Positions 1 to 13,200 of a stretch of 64,000 nt of DNA are shown here, piece by piece. Position 1 is the stretch's first letter. Every line of letters begins with the position of its first letter. Both the position numbers and the translations under genes were made by a program. Source of the stretch: Ulva prolifera (taxonomy: Eukaryota > Chlorophyta > Ulvophyceae > Ulvales > Ulvaceae); NCBI GenBank assembly GCA_023078555.1, contig CM041197.1, positions 12,111,373 to 12,175,372 on the forward strand. The letters are read 5' to 3'. Under the pieces are notes generated by a model. That model did not search any database. It saw only the letters and a list, made by a program, of their open reading frames with translations, and was not told where the DNA came from.

Positions 1-1579
1 CCGAGCATTGTACGTAAGTCCCGAGCAGTGTACGTAAGTCCCGAGCAGTGTACGTAAGTCCCGAGAAGTGTACGTAAGTCCCGAGCACCATACATAAGTC
101 CCTAGCAGTGTACATAAGTCCCGAGCAGTGTACGTAAGTCCCGAGCACCATACATAAGTCCCGAGCAGTGTACGTAAGTCCCGAGCAGTGTACGTAAGTC
201 CCGAGCACCATACATAAGTCACGAGCATCGTACGTAAGTCCCGAGCAGTGTGCGTAAGTCCCGAGCAGTGTACGTAAGTCCCGAGCACCATACATAAGTC
301 CCTAGCAGTGTACGTAAGTCCCGAGCACCATACATAAGTCCCGAGCAGTGTACGTAAGTCCCGAGCACCATACAAAAGTCCCGAGCATTGTACGTAAGTC
401 CCGAGCAGTGTACGTAAGTCCCGAGCACCATACAAAAGTCCCGAGCAGTGTACGTAAGTCCCGAGCAGTGTACATAAGTCTTGAGCACCATACATAAGTC
501 CCGAGCAGTGTACGTAAGTCCCGAGCACCATAAATAAGTCCCGAGCAGTGTACGTAAGTCCCGAGCAGTGTACATAAGTCCCGAGCACCATACATAAGTC
601 CCTAGCATTGTACGTAAGTCCCGAGCAGTGTGCGTAAGTCCCGAGCAGTGTACGTAAGTCCCGAGCACCATACATAAGTCCCTAGCAGTGTACGTAAGTC
701 CCGAGCACCATACATAAGTCCCGAGCAGTGTACGTAAGTCCCGAGCACCATACAAAAGTCCCGAGCATTGTACGTAAGTCCCGAGCAGTGTACGTAAGTC
801 CCGAGCAGTGTACGTAAGTCCCGAGCACCATACATAAGTCCCGAGCAGTGTACGTAAGTCCCGAGCACCATACATAAGTCCCTAGCAGTGTACGTAAGTC
901 CCGAGCACCATACATAAGTCCCGAGCAGTGTACGTAAGTCCCGAGCACCATACATAAGTCCCGAGCAGTGTACGTAAGTCCCGAGCACCATACAAAAGTC
1001 CCGAGCATTGTACGTAAGTCCCGAGCAGTGTACGTAAGTACCGAGCACCATACATAAGTCCCGAGCATTGTACGTAAGTCCCGAGCACCATACGTAAGTC
1101 CCGAGCAGTGTACGTAAGTCCCGAGCAGTGTACGTAAGTCCCGAGCACCATACATAAGTCCCGAGCAGTGTACGTAAGTCCCGAGCACCATACAAAAGTC
1201 CCGAGCATTGTACGTAAGTCCCGAGCAGTGTACGTAAGTCCCGAGCAGTGTACGTAAGTACCGAGCACCATACATAAGTCCGAGCAGTGTACGTAAGTCC
1301 CGAGCACCATACATAAGTCCCTAGCAGTGTACGTAAGTCCCGAGCACCATACATAAGTCCCGAGCAGTGTACGTAAGTCCCGAGCACCATACATAAGTCC
1401 CGAGCAGTGTACGTAAGTCCCGAGCACCATACAAAAGTCCCGAGCATTGTACGTAAGTCCCGAGCAGTGTACGTAAGTACCGAGCACCATACATAAGTCC
1501 CGAGCATTGTACGTAAGTCCCGAGCACCATACGTAAGTCCCGAGCAGTGTACGTAAGTCCCGAGCAGTGTACGTAAGTC

Positions 1580-4500
1580 CGCGAGCACCATACATAAGTC
1601 CCGATCAAGTGGTAAACGTAAGTCCCGAGTCAGTGTACATAATTCCCCGACACCATACATAAGTCCCTAGCATTGTACGTAAGTACCGGCAGTGTACGTA
1701 GTCCGAGCAGTGTCCGTAAGTCACGAGACCATACATAAGTCCCGAGCAGTGTACGTAAGTCCCGAGCACCATACAAAAGTCCCGAGCATTGTACGTAAGT
1801 CCCGAGCAGTGTACGTAAGTCCCGAGCAGTGTACGTAAGTCCCGAGCACCATACTAAGTCCCGAGCAGTGTACGTAAGTCCCGAGCACCATACATAAGTC
1901 CCTAGCAGTGTCGTAAGGTCCCGAGCACCATACATAAGTCCCGAGCAGTGTACGTAAGTTCCCGAGCACCATACATAAGTCCCGAGCAGTGTAGTAAGTC
2001 CCGAGCAGTGTACGTAAGTCCCGAGCACATACTAAGTCCCGCAGTGTACATAAGTACCGAGCAGTGTACATAAGTCCCGAGCACCCTCATAAGTCCCGAG
2101 CAGTGTTCGTAAGTCCCGGCATTGTACGTAAGTCCCGAGCAGTGTACGTAAGTCCCGATCAGTGTCCGTAGTCCCGAGCACCATACATAAGTCCCGAGCA
2201 GTGTACGTAAGTCCCGAGCACCATACATAAGTCCCTAGCAGTGTACGTAAGTCCCGAGGCACCATACATAAGTCCCGAGCAGTGTACGTAAAGTCCCGAG
2301 CACACCATACATAAGTCCCGAGCAGTGTACGTAAGTCCCGAGGCAGTGTACGTAAGTCCCGAGCACCATACATAAGTCCCGAGCAGTGTACGTAAGTCCC
2401 GAGCACCATACAAAAGTCCCGAGCATTGTACGTAAGTCCCGAGCAGTGTACGTAAGTCCCGAGCAGTGTACGTAAGTCCCGAGCACCATACATAAGTCCC
2501 GAGCAGTGTACGTAAGTCCCGAGCACCATACATAAGTCCCTAGCAGTGTACGTAAGTCCCGAGCACCATACATAAGTCCCGAGCAGTGTACGTAAGTCCC
2601 GAGCACCATACATAAGTCCCGAGCAGTGTACGTAAGTCCCGAGCAGTGTACGTAAGTCCCGAGCACCATACATAAGTCCCGAGCAGTGTACGTAAGTCCC
2701 GAGCAGTGTACATAAGTCCCGAGCACCATACATAAGTCCCTAGCATTGTACGTAAGTCCCGAGCAGTGCACGTAAGTCCCGAGCAGTGTACGTAAGTCCC
2801 GAGCACCATACATAAGTCCCGAGCAGTGTACGTAAGTCCCGAGCACCATAGTAAGTCCCGAGCAGTGTACGTAAGTCCCGAGCACCATACATAAGTCCCG
2901 AGCAGTGTACGTAAGTCCCGAGCAGTGTACGTAAGTCCGAGCACCATACATATCCCGAGCAGTGTACGTAAGTCCCAGCACCATACATAAGTCCCGAGCA
3001 GTGTACTAAGTCCCGAGCACCATACATAAGTCCCTAGCAGTGTACGTAAGTCCCGAGCACCATACATAAGTCCCAAGCAGTGTACGTAAGTCCCGAGCAC
3101 CATACATAATCCCGAGCAGTGTACGTAAGTCCCGAGCAGTGTACGTAAGTCCCGAGCACCATACATAAGTCCCGAGCATGTACGTAAGTCCCGAGCAGTG
3201 TACATAAGTCCCAGCACCATACATAAGTCCCTAGCATTGTAACGTAAGTCCCGAGCAGTGCACGTAAGTCCCGAGCAGTGTACGTAAGTCCCGCACCATA
3301 CATAAGTCCCGAGCATGTACGTAAGTCCCGAGCACCATAGATAAGTCCCGAGCAGTGTACGTAAGTCCCGAGCACCATACATAAGTTCCGAGCAGTGTAC
3401 GTAAGTCCCGAGCAGTGTACGTAAGTCCCGAGCACCATACATAAGTCCCGAGCAGTGTACGTAAGTCCGAGCACCATACATAAGTCCCGAGCAGTGTACG
3501 TAAGTCCCGAGCAGTGTACGTAAGTCCCGAGCACCATACATAAGTCCCGAGCAGTGTACGTAAGTCCCGAGCAGTTGTACATAAGTCCCGAGCACCATAC
3601 ATAAGTCCCTAGCATTGTACGTAAGTCCAGAGCAGTGTACATAAGTCCGAGCGTGTACGTAAGTCCCGAGCACATACAAAAGTCCCGAGCATTGTACGTA
3701 AGTCCCGAGCCGTGTACGTAAGTCCCGAGCAGTGTACATAAGTCCCCGCGGCACCATACATAAGTCCCGAGCAGTGTACGTAGTCCCGAGCAGTGTACAT
3801 AGTCTTGAGCACCATACATAAGTCCCGAGCAGTGTACGTAAGTCCCGAGCACCATACATAAGTCCCGAGCAGTGTACGTAAGTCCCGAGCAGTGTACATA
3901 AGTCCCGAGCAGGTACGTAAGTCCCGAGCACCATACATAAGTCCCTAGCATTGTACGTAAGTCCCGAGCACCATACATAAGTCGCTAGCATGTACGTAAG
4001 TTCCCGAGCAGTGTACGTAAGTCCCGAGCACCATACATAAGTCCCTAGTAGTGTACGTAGTCCCGAGCAGTGTACATAAGTCCCGAGCAGTGTACGTAAG
4101 TCCCGAGCAGTGTACATAAGTCTTGAGCACCATACATAGTCCCGATCAGTGACGTAAGTCCCGAGCACCATACATAAGTCCCTAGCATTGTACGTAAGTC
4201 CCGACGCAGTGTACGTAGTCCCGAGCAGTGTACGTAAGTCTCGAGCAACCATACATAAGTCCCGAGCATTGTACGTAAGTCCCGAGCAGTGTACGTAAGT
4301 ACCGAGCACCATACATAAGTCCCGAGCATTGTACGTAAGTCCCGAGCACCATACGTAAGTTCCCGAGCAGTGTACGTAAGTCCCGAGCAGTGTACGTAAG
4401 TCCCGAGCACCATACATAAGTCCCGAGCAGTCTACGTAAGTCCCGAAGCACCATACATAAGTCCCTAGCAGTGTACGTAAGTCCCGAGCACCATACATAA

Positions 4501-7500
4501 GTCCCGAGCAGTGTACGTAAGTCCCGAGCACCATACATAAGTCCGAGCAGTGTACGTAAGTCCCGGCACCATACAAAGTCCCGAGCAGTGTACGTAAGTC
4601 CCGAGCAGTGTACATAAGTCTTGAGCACCATACATAAGTCCCGAGCAGTGTACGTAAGTCCCGAGCACCATAAATAAGTCCCGAGCAGTGTACGTAAGTC
4701 CCGAGCAGTGTACATAAGTCCCGAGCACCATACATATCCCTAGCATTGTACGTAAGTCCCGAGCAGTGTGCGTAAGGTCCCGAGCAGTGTAACGTAAGTC
4801 CCGAGCACCATACACTAAGTCCCTAGCAGTGTACGTAAGTCCGAGCCCATACAAAGTCCCGAGCATGTACGTAAGTCCTCAGCACCATACAAAGTCCCGA
4901 CATTGACGTAAGTTCCCAGCAGTGTACGTAAGTCCCGAGCAGTGTACGTAAGTCCCCCGAGCACCATACATAAGTCCCGAGCATGTACGTAAGTCCCGAG
5001 CACCATACATAAGTCCCTAGCAGTGTAACGTAAGTCCGAGCAACCATACATAGTCCGAGCAGTGTACGTAGGTCCCGAGCACCATACATAAGTCCCTAGC
5101 AGTGTACGTAAGTCCCGAGCACCATACAAAGTCCCGAGCATTGTACGTCGTCCCGAGTGTGACGTAAGTACCGAGCACCATACATAAGTTCCCGAGATTG
5201 TACTAAGTCCCAGCACCATACGTAAGTCCCGAGCAGTTTACGTAAGTCCCGACAGTGTACGTAAGTCCCGAGCACCATACATAGTCCCGATCAGTGTCGT
5301 AAGTCCCGAGCAGTGTACATAAGTCCCAGCACCATACATAAGTCCCTAGCAGTGTACGTAAGTCCCCGAGCACTACTAATCCCGATGCAGTGTACGTAAG
5401 TCCCGAGCACCATCATAAGTCCCGAGCAGTGTACGTAATCCCTACATTGGACGTAGTCCAGAGCAGTGTACATAAGTCCCGAGCATGTACGTAGTCCCGA
5501 GCACCATACAAAGTCCCGAGCAGTGTACGTAAGTCCCGAGCGTGTACATAAGTCTTGAGCACCATACATAAGTCCCGAGTCAGTGTACGTAATCCCGAGC
5601 AGTGTACATAAGTCTTGAGCACCATACAAAGTCCCGCGCAGTGTACGTAATCCCGAGCACCATACATAAGTCCCGAGCATGTACTAAGTCCCGAGCAGTG
5701 TACATAGTCCCGAGCAGTGTAGTAAGTCCCGAGCACCATACATAAGTCCCTAGCATTGTACGTAAGTCCCGAGCAACCATACATAAGTCGCTAGCAGTGT
5801 ACGTAAGTCCCGAGCAGTGTACGTAAGTCCCGAGCACCATACATAAGTCCCTAGCAGTGTACGTAAGCCCGAGCAGACATAAGTCCCGAGCAGTGTACGT
5901 AAGTCCCGAGCAGTGTACATAAGTCTTGAGCACCATACATAAGTCCCGAGCAGTTGTACGTAAGTCCGATCACCATACATAAGTCCCTAGCATTGTACGT
6001 AAGTCCGAGAGTGTACGTAAGTCCCGAGCAGTGTACGTAAGTCCCGACACCATACATAAGTCCCGAGCATTGTACGTAAGTCCCGAGCAGTGTACGTAAG
6101 TACCGAGCACCATACCTAATCCCTAGCATTGTACGAAGTCCCGAGCACCATACTAAGTCCCCGAGCAGTGTACGTAAGTCCCGAGCAGTGTACGTAAGTC
6201 CCGCGACCATACATAATCCCGATCAGTGTACGTAAGCCCGAGCAGTGTACATCAGTCCCGAGCACCATACTAGTCCCCTAGCATTGTACGTAAGTCCCGA
6301 GCAGTTACGTAAGTCCCGAGCATGTACGTAAGTCCCGATCACCATACATAATCCCCGATCAGTGTCGTAAGTCCCGAGCACCATACAAAAGTCCCGANNN
6401 NNNNNNNNNNNNNNNNNNNNNNNNNNNNNNNNNNNNNNNNNNNNNNNNNNNNNNNNNNNNNNNNNNNNNNNNNNNNNNNNNNNNNNNNNNNNNNNNNNNN
6501 NNNNNNNNNNNNNNNNNNNNNNNNNNNNNNNNNNNNNNNNNNNNNNNNNNNNNNNNNNNNNNNNNNNNNNNNNNNNNNNNNNNNNNNNNNNNNNNNNNNN
6601 NNNNNNNNNNNNNNNNNNNNNNNNNNNNNNNNNNNNNNNNNNNNNNNNNNNNNNNNNNNNNNNNNNNNNNNNNNNNNNNNNNNNNNNNNNNNNNNNNNNN
6701 NNNNNNNNNNNNNNNNTAAGTCCCTAGCAGTGTACGTAAGTCCCGAGCACCATACATAAGTCCCCAGCAGTGTACGTAAGTCCGAGCACCATACATAAGT
6801 CCCGAGAAGTGTACGTAAGTCCGAGCAGTGTACGTAAGTCCCGAGAACCATACATAAGTCCCGACCAGTGTACGTAAGTCCCGAGCAGTGTACATAAGTC
6901 CGAGCCACCATACAAAGTCCCTAGCATTGTACGTAAGTCCCGAGCAGTGCACGTAAGTCCCGAGCAGTGTACGTAAGTCCCGAGCACCATACATAAGTCC
7001 CGAGCAGTGTACGTAAGTCCCGAGCACCATAGATAAGTCCCGAGCAGTGTACGTAAGTCCCGAGCACCATACATAAGTCCCGAGCAGTGTACGTAAGTCC
7101 GAGCGTGTACGTAAGTCCCGAGCACCATACATAAGTCCCGAGCAGTGTACGTAAGGCCCGAGCACCATACATGTCCCGAGCAGTGTACGTAAGCCCGAGC
7201 ACCATACATAGTCCCTAGCAGTGTACGTAAGTCCCGAGCACCATACATAAGTCCAGCATTGTAGTAAGTCCCGAGCACCATACATAAGTCCCGAGCAGTG
7301 TACGTAAGTCCGAGCAGTGTACGTAAGTCCGAGCACCATACATAAGTCCCGAGCATTGTACGTAAGTCCCGAGCAGTGTACATAAGTCCCGAGCACCATA
7401 AATAAGTCCCCTAGCATTGTACGTAAGTCCCGAGCAGTGCACGTAAGTCCCGAGCAGTTACGTAAGTCCCGAGCACCATACATAAGTCCCGAGCAGTGTA

Positions 7501-10230
7501 CGTAAGTCCCGAGCACCATAGATAAGTCCCGAGCAGTGTACGTAAGTCCCGAGCCACCATACATAAGCCCGAGCAGTGACGTAAGTCCCGAGCAGTGTAC
7601 GTAGTCCCGAGCACCATACATAAGTCCCGAGCAGTGTACGTAAGTCCCGAGCACCATACATAGTCCCGAGCAGTGTACGTAAGTCCCGAGCAGTGTACGT
7701 AGCCCGAGCACCATACATAAGTCCCGAGAAAAACAGTGTACGTAGTCCCGAGCAGTGTTACATAAGTCCCGAGCACCATAAATAAGTCCCTAGCATTGTA
7801 CGTAAGTCCAGAGCAGTGTACATAAGTCCCGAGCGTGTACGTAAGTCCGAGCACCATACAAAGTCCCGAGCATTGTACGTAAGTCCCGAGCAGTGTACGT
7901 AAGTCCGAGCAGTGTACATAAGTCCCGAGCACCATAATAAGTCCCGAGCAGTGTACGTAATCCCGAGCAGTGTACATAAGTCTTGAGCACATAACATAAG
8001 TCCCGATCAGTGGTACGTAAGTCCCGAGCACCATACATAAGTCCCGAGCAGTGTACGTAAGTCCCGGCAGTGTACATAGTCCCGAGCAGTGTACGTAAGT
8101 CCCGAGCACCATACATAAGTCCCTAGCATTGTTAAGTCCCGAGCACCATACATAAGTCGCTAGCATGTACGTAAGTTCCCGAGCCAGTGTACGTAAGTCC
8201 GAGCACCATACATAAGTCCCTAGTAGTGTACGTAAGTCCCGAGCAGTGTACATAAGTCCCGAGCAGTGTACGTAAGTCCCGAGCAGTGTACATAAGTCTT
8301 GAGCACCATACATAAGTCCCGAGCAGTGTACGTAAGTCCCGAGCACCATACATAAGTCCCTAGCATTGTACGTAAGTCCCGAGCAGTGTACGTAAGTCCC
8401 GAGGCAGTGTACGTAAGTCCCGAGCACCATACATAAGTCCGAGCATTGTACGTAAGTCCCGAGCAGTGTACGTAAGTACCGAGCACCATACATAAGTCCC
8501 GAGCATTGTACGTAAGTCCCGGCACCATACGTAAGTCCCGAGCAGTGTACGTAAGTCCCGAGCAGTGTACGTAAGTCCCGAGCACCATACATAAGTCCCG
8601 AGCAGTCTACGTAAGTCCCGAGCACCATACATAAGTCCCCTAGCAGTGTACGTAAGTCCCCGAGCACCATACATAAGTCCCGAGCAGTGTACGTAAGTCC
8701 CGAGCACCATACATAAGTCCCGAGCAGTGTACGTAAGTCCCGAGCACCATACAAAAGTCCCGAGCAGTGTACGTAAGTCCCGAGCAGTGTAGCATAAGTC
8801 TTGAGCACCATACATAAGTCCCGAGCAGTGTACGTAAGTCCCGAGCACCATAAATAAGTCCCGAGCAGTGTACGTAAGTCCCGAGCAGTGTACATAAGTC
8901 CCGAGCACCATACATAAGTCCCTAGCATTGTACGTAAGTCCCGAGCAGTGTGCGTAAGTCCCGAGCAGTGTACGTAAGTCCCGAGCACCATACAATAAGT
9001 CCCTAGCAGTGTACGTAAGTCCCGAGCACCATACATAAGTCCCGAGCAGTGTACGTAAGTCCCGAGCACCATACAAAAGTCCCGAGCATTGTACGTAAGT
9101 CCCGAGCAGTGTACGTAAGTCCCGAGCAGTGTACGTAAGTCCCGAGCACCATACATAAGTCCCGAGCAGTGTACGTAAGTCCCCGAGCACCATACATAAG
9201 TCCCTAGCAGTGTACGTAAGTCCCGAGCACCATACATAAGTCCCGAGCAGTGTACGTAAGTCCCGAGCACCATACATAAGTCCCCGAGCAGTGTACGTAA
9301 GTCCCGAGCACCATACAAAAGTCCCGAGCATTGTACGTAAGTCCCGAGCAGTGTACGTAAGTACCGAGCACCATACATAAGTCCCGAGCATTGTACGTAA
9401 GTCCCGAGCACCTACGTAAGTCCCGAGCAGTTTACGTAAGTCCCGAGCAGTGTACGTAAGTCCCGAGCACCATACATAAGTCCCGATCAGTGTACGTAAG
9501 TCCCGAGCAGTGTACATAAGTCCCGAGCACCATACATAAGTCCCTAGCAGTGTACGTAAGTCCCGAGCACCATACATAAGAGTCCCGAGCAGTGTACGTA
9601 AGTCCCGAAGCACCATACATAAGTCCCGAGCAGTGTACGTAAGTCCCTAGCATTGTACGTAAGTCCAGAGCAGTGTACATAAGTCCCGAGCAGTGTACGT
9701 AAGTCCCGAGCACCATACAAAAGTCCCGAGCAGTGTACGTAAGTCCCGAGCAGTGTACATAAGTCTTGAGCACCATACATAAGTCCCCGAGCAGTGTACG
9801 TAAGTCCCGAGCAGTGTACATAAGTCTTGAGCACCATACATAAGTCCCGAGCAGTGTACGTACGTCCCGAGCACCATACATAAGTCCCGAGCAGTGTACG
9901 TAAGTCCCGAGCAGTGCCATAAAGGTCCCGAGCAGTGTACGTAAGTCCCGAGCACCATCATAAGTCCCTAGCATTGTACGTAAGTCCCGAGCACCATACA
10001 TAAGTCGCTAGCAGTGTACGTAAGTCCCGAGCAGTGTACGTAAGTCCCGAGCACCATACATAAGTCCCTAGCAGTGTACGTAAGTCCCGAGCAGTGTACA
10101 TAAGTCCCGAGCAGTGTACGTAAGTCCGAGCAGTGTACATAAGTCTTGAGCACCATACATAAGTCCCGAGCAGTGTACGTAAGTCCCGAGCACCATACAT
10201 AAGTCCCTAGCATGTACGTAAGTCCCTAGC
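1580..10230. other. indel-rich, probably unpolished part of the satellite
   Basis: The 20-bp units here carry frequent one- or two-base deletions and insertions, such as gtacgtagtccc, gagcgtgtac, gtcccccgag and accatactaag. The unit phase drifts continuously. The flanking satellite keeps register almost perfectly. The changes are mostly indels rather than substitutions, which fits uncorrected long-read consensus better than evolutionary decay. The N gap lies inside this stretch. Isolated slips continue to about 10,925. Unit-level patterns here should not be read as biology. Confidence 0.8.
6398..6716. other. assembly gap (run of N)
   Basis: This is a run of 319 undetermined bases inside the 20-bp satellite, with satellite sequence in the same orientation on both sides. 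It is a scaffolding or consensus gap. The true length of missing array cannot be told from the sequence. Confidence 0.99.
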
Positions 10231-13200
10231 ATTGTACGTAAGTCCCGAGCAGTGTACGTAAGTCCCGAGCACCATACATAAGTCCCGAGCATTGTACGTA
10301 AGTCCCGAGCAGTGTACGTAAGTACCGAGCACCATACATAAGTCCCGAGCATTGTACGTAAGTCCCGAGCACCATACGTAAGTCCCGAGCAGTGTACGTA
10401 AGTCCCGAGCAGTGTACGTAAGTCCCGAGCACCATACATAAGTCCCGATCAGTGTACGTAAGTCCCGAGCAGTGTACATAAGTCCCGAGCACCATACATA
10501 GTCCCTAGCATTGTACGTAAGTCCCGAGCAGTGTACGTAAGTCCCGAGCAGTGTACGTAAGTCCCGAGCACCATACATAAGTCCCGAGCAGTGTACGTAA
10601 GTCCCGAGCACCATACAAAAGTCCCGAGCATTGTACGTAAGTCCCGAGCAGTGTACGTAAGTACCGAGCACCATACATAAGTCCCGAGCATTGTACGTAA
10701 GTCGCGAGCACCATACGTAAGTCCCGAGCAGTGTACGTAAGTCCCGAGCAGTGTACGTAGTCCCGAGCACCATACATAAGTCCCGATCAGTGTACGTAAG
10801 TCCCGAGCAGTGTACATAAGTCCCGAGCACCATACATAAGTCCCTAGCATTGTACGTAAGTCCCGAGCAGTGTGCGTAAGTCCCGAGCAGTGTACGTAAG
10901 TCCCGAGCACCATACATAAGTCCCAGCAGTGTACGTAAGTCCCGAGCACCATACATAAGTACCGAGCAGTGTACGTAAGTCCCGAGCACCATACAAAAGT
11001 CCCGAGCATTGTACGTAAGTCCCGAGCAGTGTACGTAAGTCCCGAGCAGTGTACGTAAGTCCCGAGCACCATACATAAGTCCCGAGCAGTGTACGTAAGT
11101 CCCGAGCACCATACATAAGTCCCTAGCAGTGTACGTAAGTCCCGAGCACCATACATAAGTCCCGAGCAGTGTACGTAAGTCCCGAGCACCATACATAAGT
11201 CCCGAGCATTGTACGTAAGTCCCGAGCAGTGTACGTAAGTACCGAGCACCATACATAAGTCCCGAGCATTGTACGTAAGTCCCGAGCACCATACGTAAGT
11301 CCCGAGCAGTGTACGTAAGTCCCGAGCAGTGTACGTAAGTCCCGAGCACCATACATAAGTCCCGATCAGTGTACGTAAGTCCCGAGCAGTGTACACAAGT
11401 CCCGAGCACCATACATAAGTCCCGATCAGTGTACGTAAGTCCCGAGCACCATACAAAAGTCCAGAGCATTGTACGTAAGTCCCGAGCAGTGTACGTAAGT
11501 CCCGAGCAGTGTACGTAAGTCCCGAGCACCATACATAAGTCCCGAGCAGTGTACGTAAGTCCCGAGCACCATACATAAGTCCCGAGCAGTGTACGTAAGT
11601 CCCGAGCAGTGTACATAAGTCTTGAGCACCATACATAAGTCCCGAGCAGTGTACGTAAGTCCCGAGCACCATACAAAAGTCCCGAGCATTGTACGTAAGT
11701 CCCGAGCAGTGTACGTAAGTACCGAGCACCATACATAAGTCCCGAGCATTGTACGTAAGTCCCGAGCAGTGTACGTAAGTACCGAGCACCATACATAAGT
11801 CCCGAGCATTGTACGTAAGTCCCGAGCAGTGTACGTAAGTACCGAGCACCATACATAAGTCCCGAGCATTGTACGTAAGTCGCGAGCACCATACGTAAGT
11901 CCCGAGCAGTGTACGTAAGTCCCGAGCAGTGTACGTAAGTCCCGAGCACCATACATAAGTCCCGATCAGTGTACGTAAGTCCCGAGCAGTGTACATAAGT
12001 CCCGAGCACCATACATAAGTCCCTAGCATTGTACGTAAGTCCCGAGCAGTGTGCGTAAGTCCCGAGCAGTGTACGTAAGTCCCGAGCACCATACATAAGT
12101 CCCCAGCAGTGTACGTAAGTCCCGAGCACCATACATAAGTACCGAGCAGTGTACGTAAGTCCCGAGCACCATACAAAAGTCCCGAGCATTGTACGTAAGT
12201 CCCGAGCAGTGTACGTAAGTCCCGAGCAGTGTACGTAAGTCCCGAGCACCATACATAAGTCCCGAGCAGTGTACGTAAGTCCCGAGCACCATACATAAGT
12301 CCCTAGCAGTGTACGTAAGTCCCGAGCACCATACATAAGTCCCGAGCAGTGTACGTAAGTCCCGAGCACCATACATAAGTCCCGAGCATTGTACGTAAGT
12401 CCCGAGCAGTGTACGTAAGTACCGAGCACCATACATAAGTCCCGAGCATTGTACGTAAGTCCCGAGCACCATACGTAAGTCCCGAGCAGTGTACGTAAGT
12501 CCCGAGCAGTGTACGTAAGTCCCGAGCACCATACATAAGTCCCGATCAGTGTACGTAAGTCCCGAGCAGTGTACACAAGTCCCGAGCACCATACATAAGT
12601 CCCGATCAGTGTACGTAAGTCCCGAGCACCATACATAAGTCCCGAGCAGTGTACGTAAGTCCCGAGCACCATACATAAGTCCCTAGCAGTGTACGTAAGT
12701 CCCGAGCACCATACAAAAGTCCCGAGCATTGTACGTAAGTCCCGAGCAGTGTACGTAAGTCCCGAGCAGTGTACGTAAGTCCCGAGCACCATACATAAGT
12801 CCCGAGCAGTGTACGTAAGTCCCGAGCACCATACATAAGTCCCTAGCAGTGTACGTAAGTCCCGAGCACCATACATAAGTCCCTAGCAGTGTACGTAAGT
12901 CCCGAGCACCATACATAAGTCCCGAGCAGTGTACGTAAGTCCCGAGCACCATACATAAGTCCCGAGCATTGTACGTAAGTCCCGAGCAGTGTACGTAAGT
13001 ACCGAGCACCATACATAAGTCCCGAGCATTGTACGTAAGTCCCGAGCACCATACGTAAGTCCCGAGCAGTGTACGTAAGTCCCGAGCAGTGTACGTAAGT
13101 CCCGAGCACCATACATAAGTCCCGATCAGTGTACGTAAGTCCCGAGCAGTGTACACAAGTCCCGAGCACCATACATAAGTCCCGATCAGTGTACGTAAGT

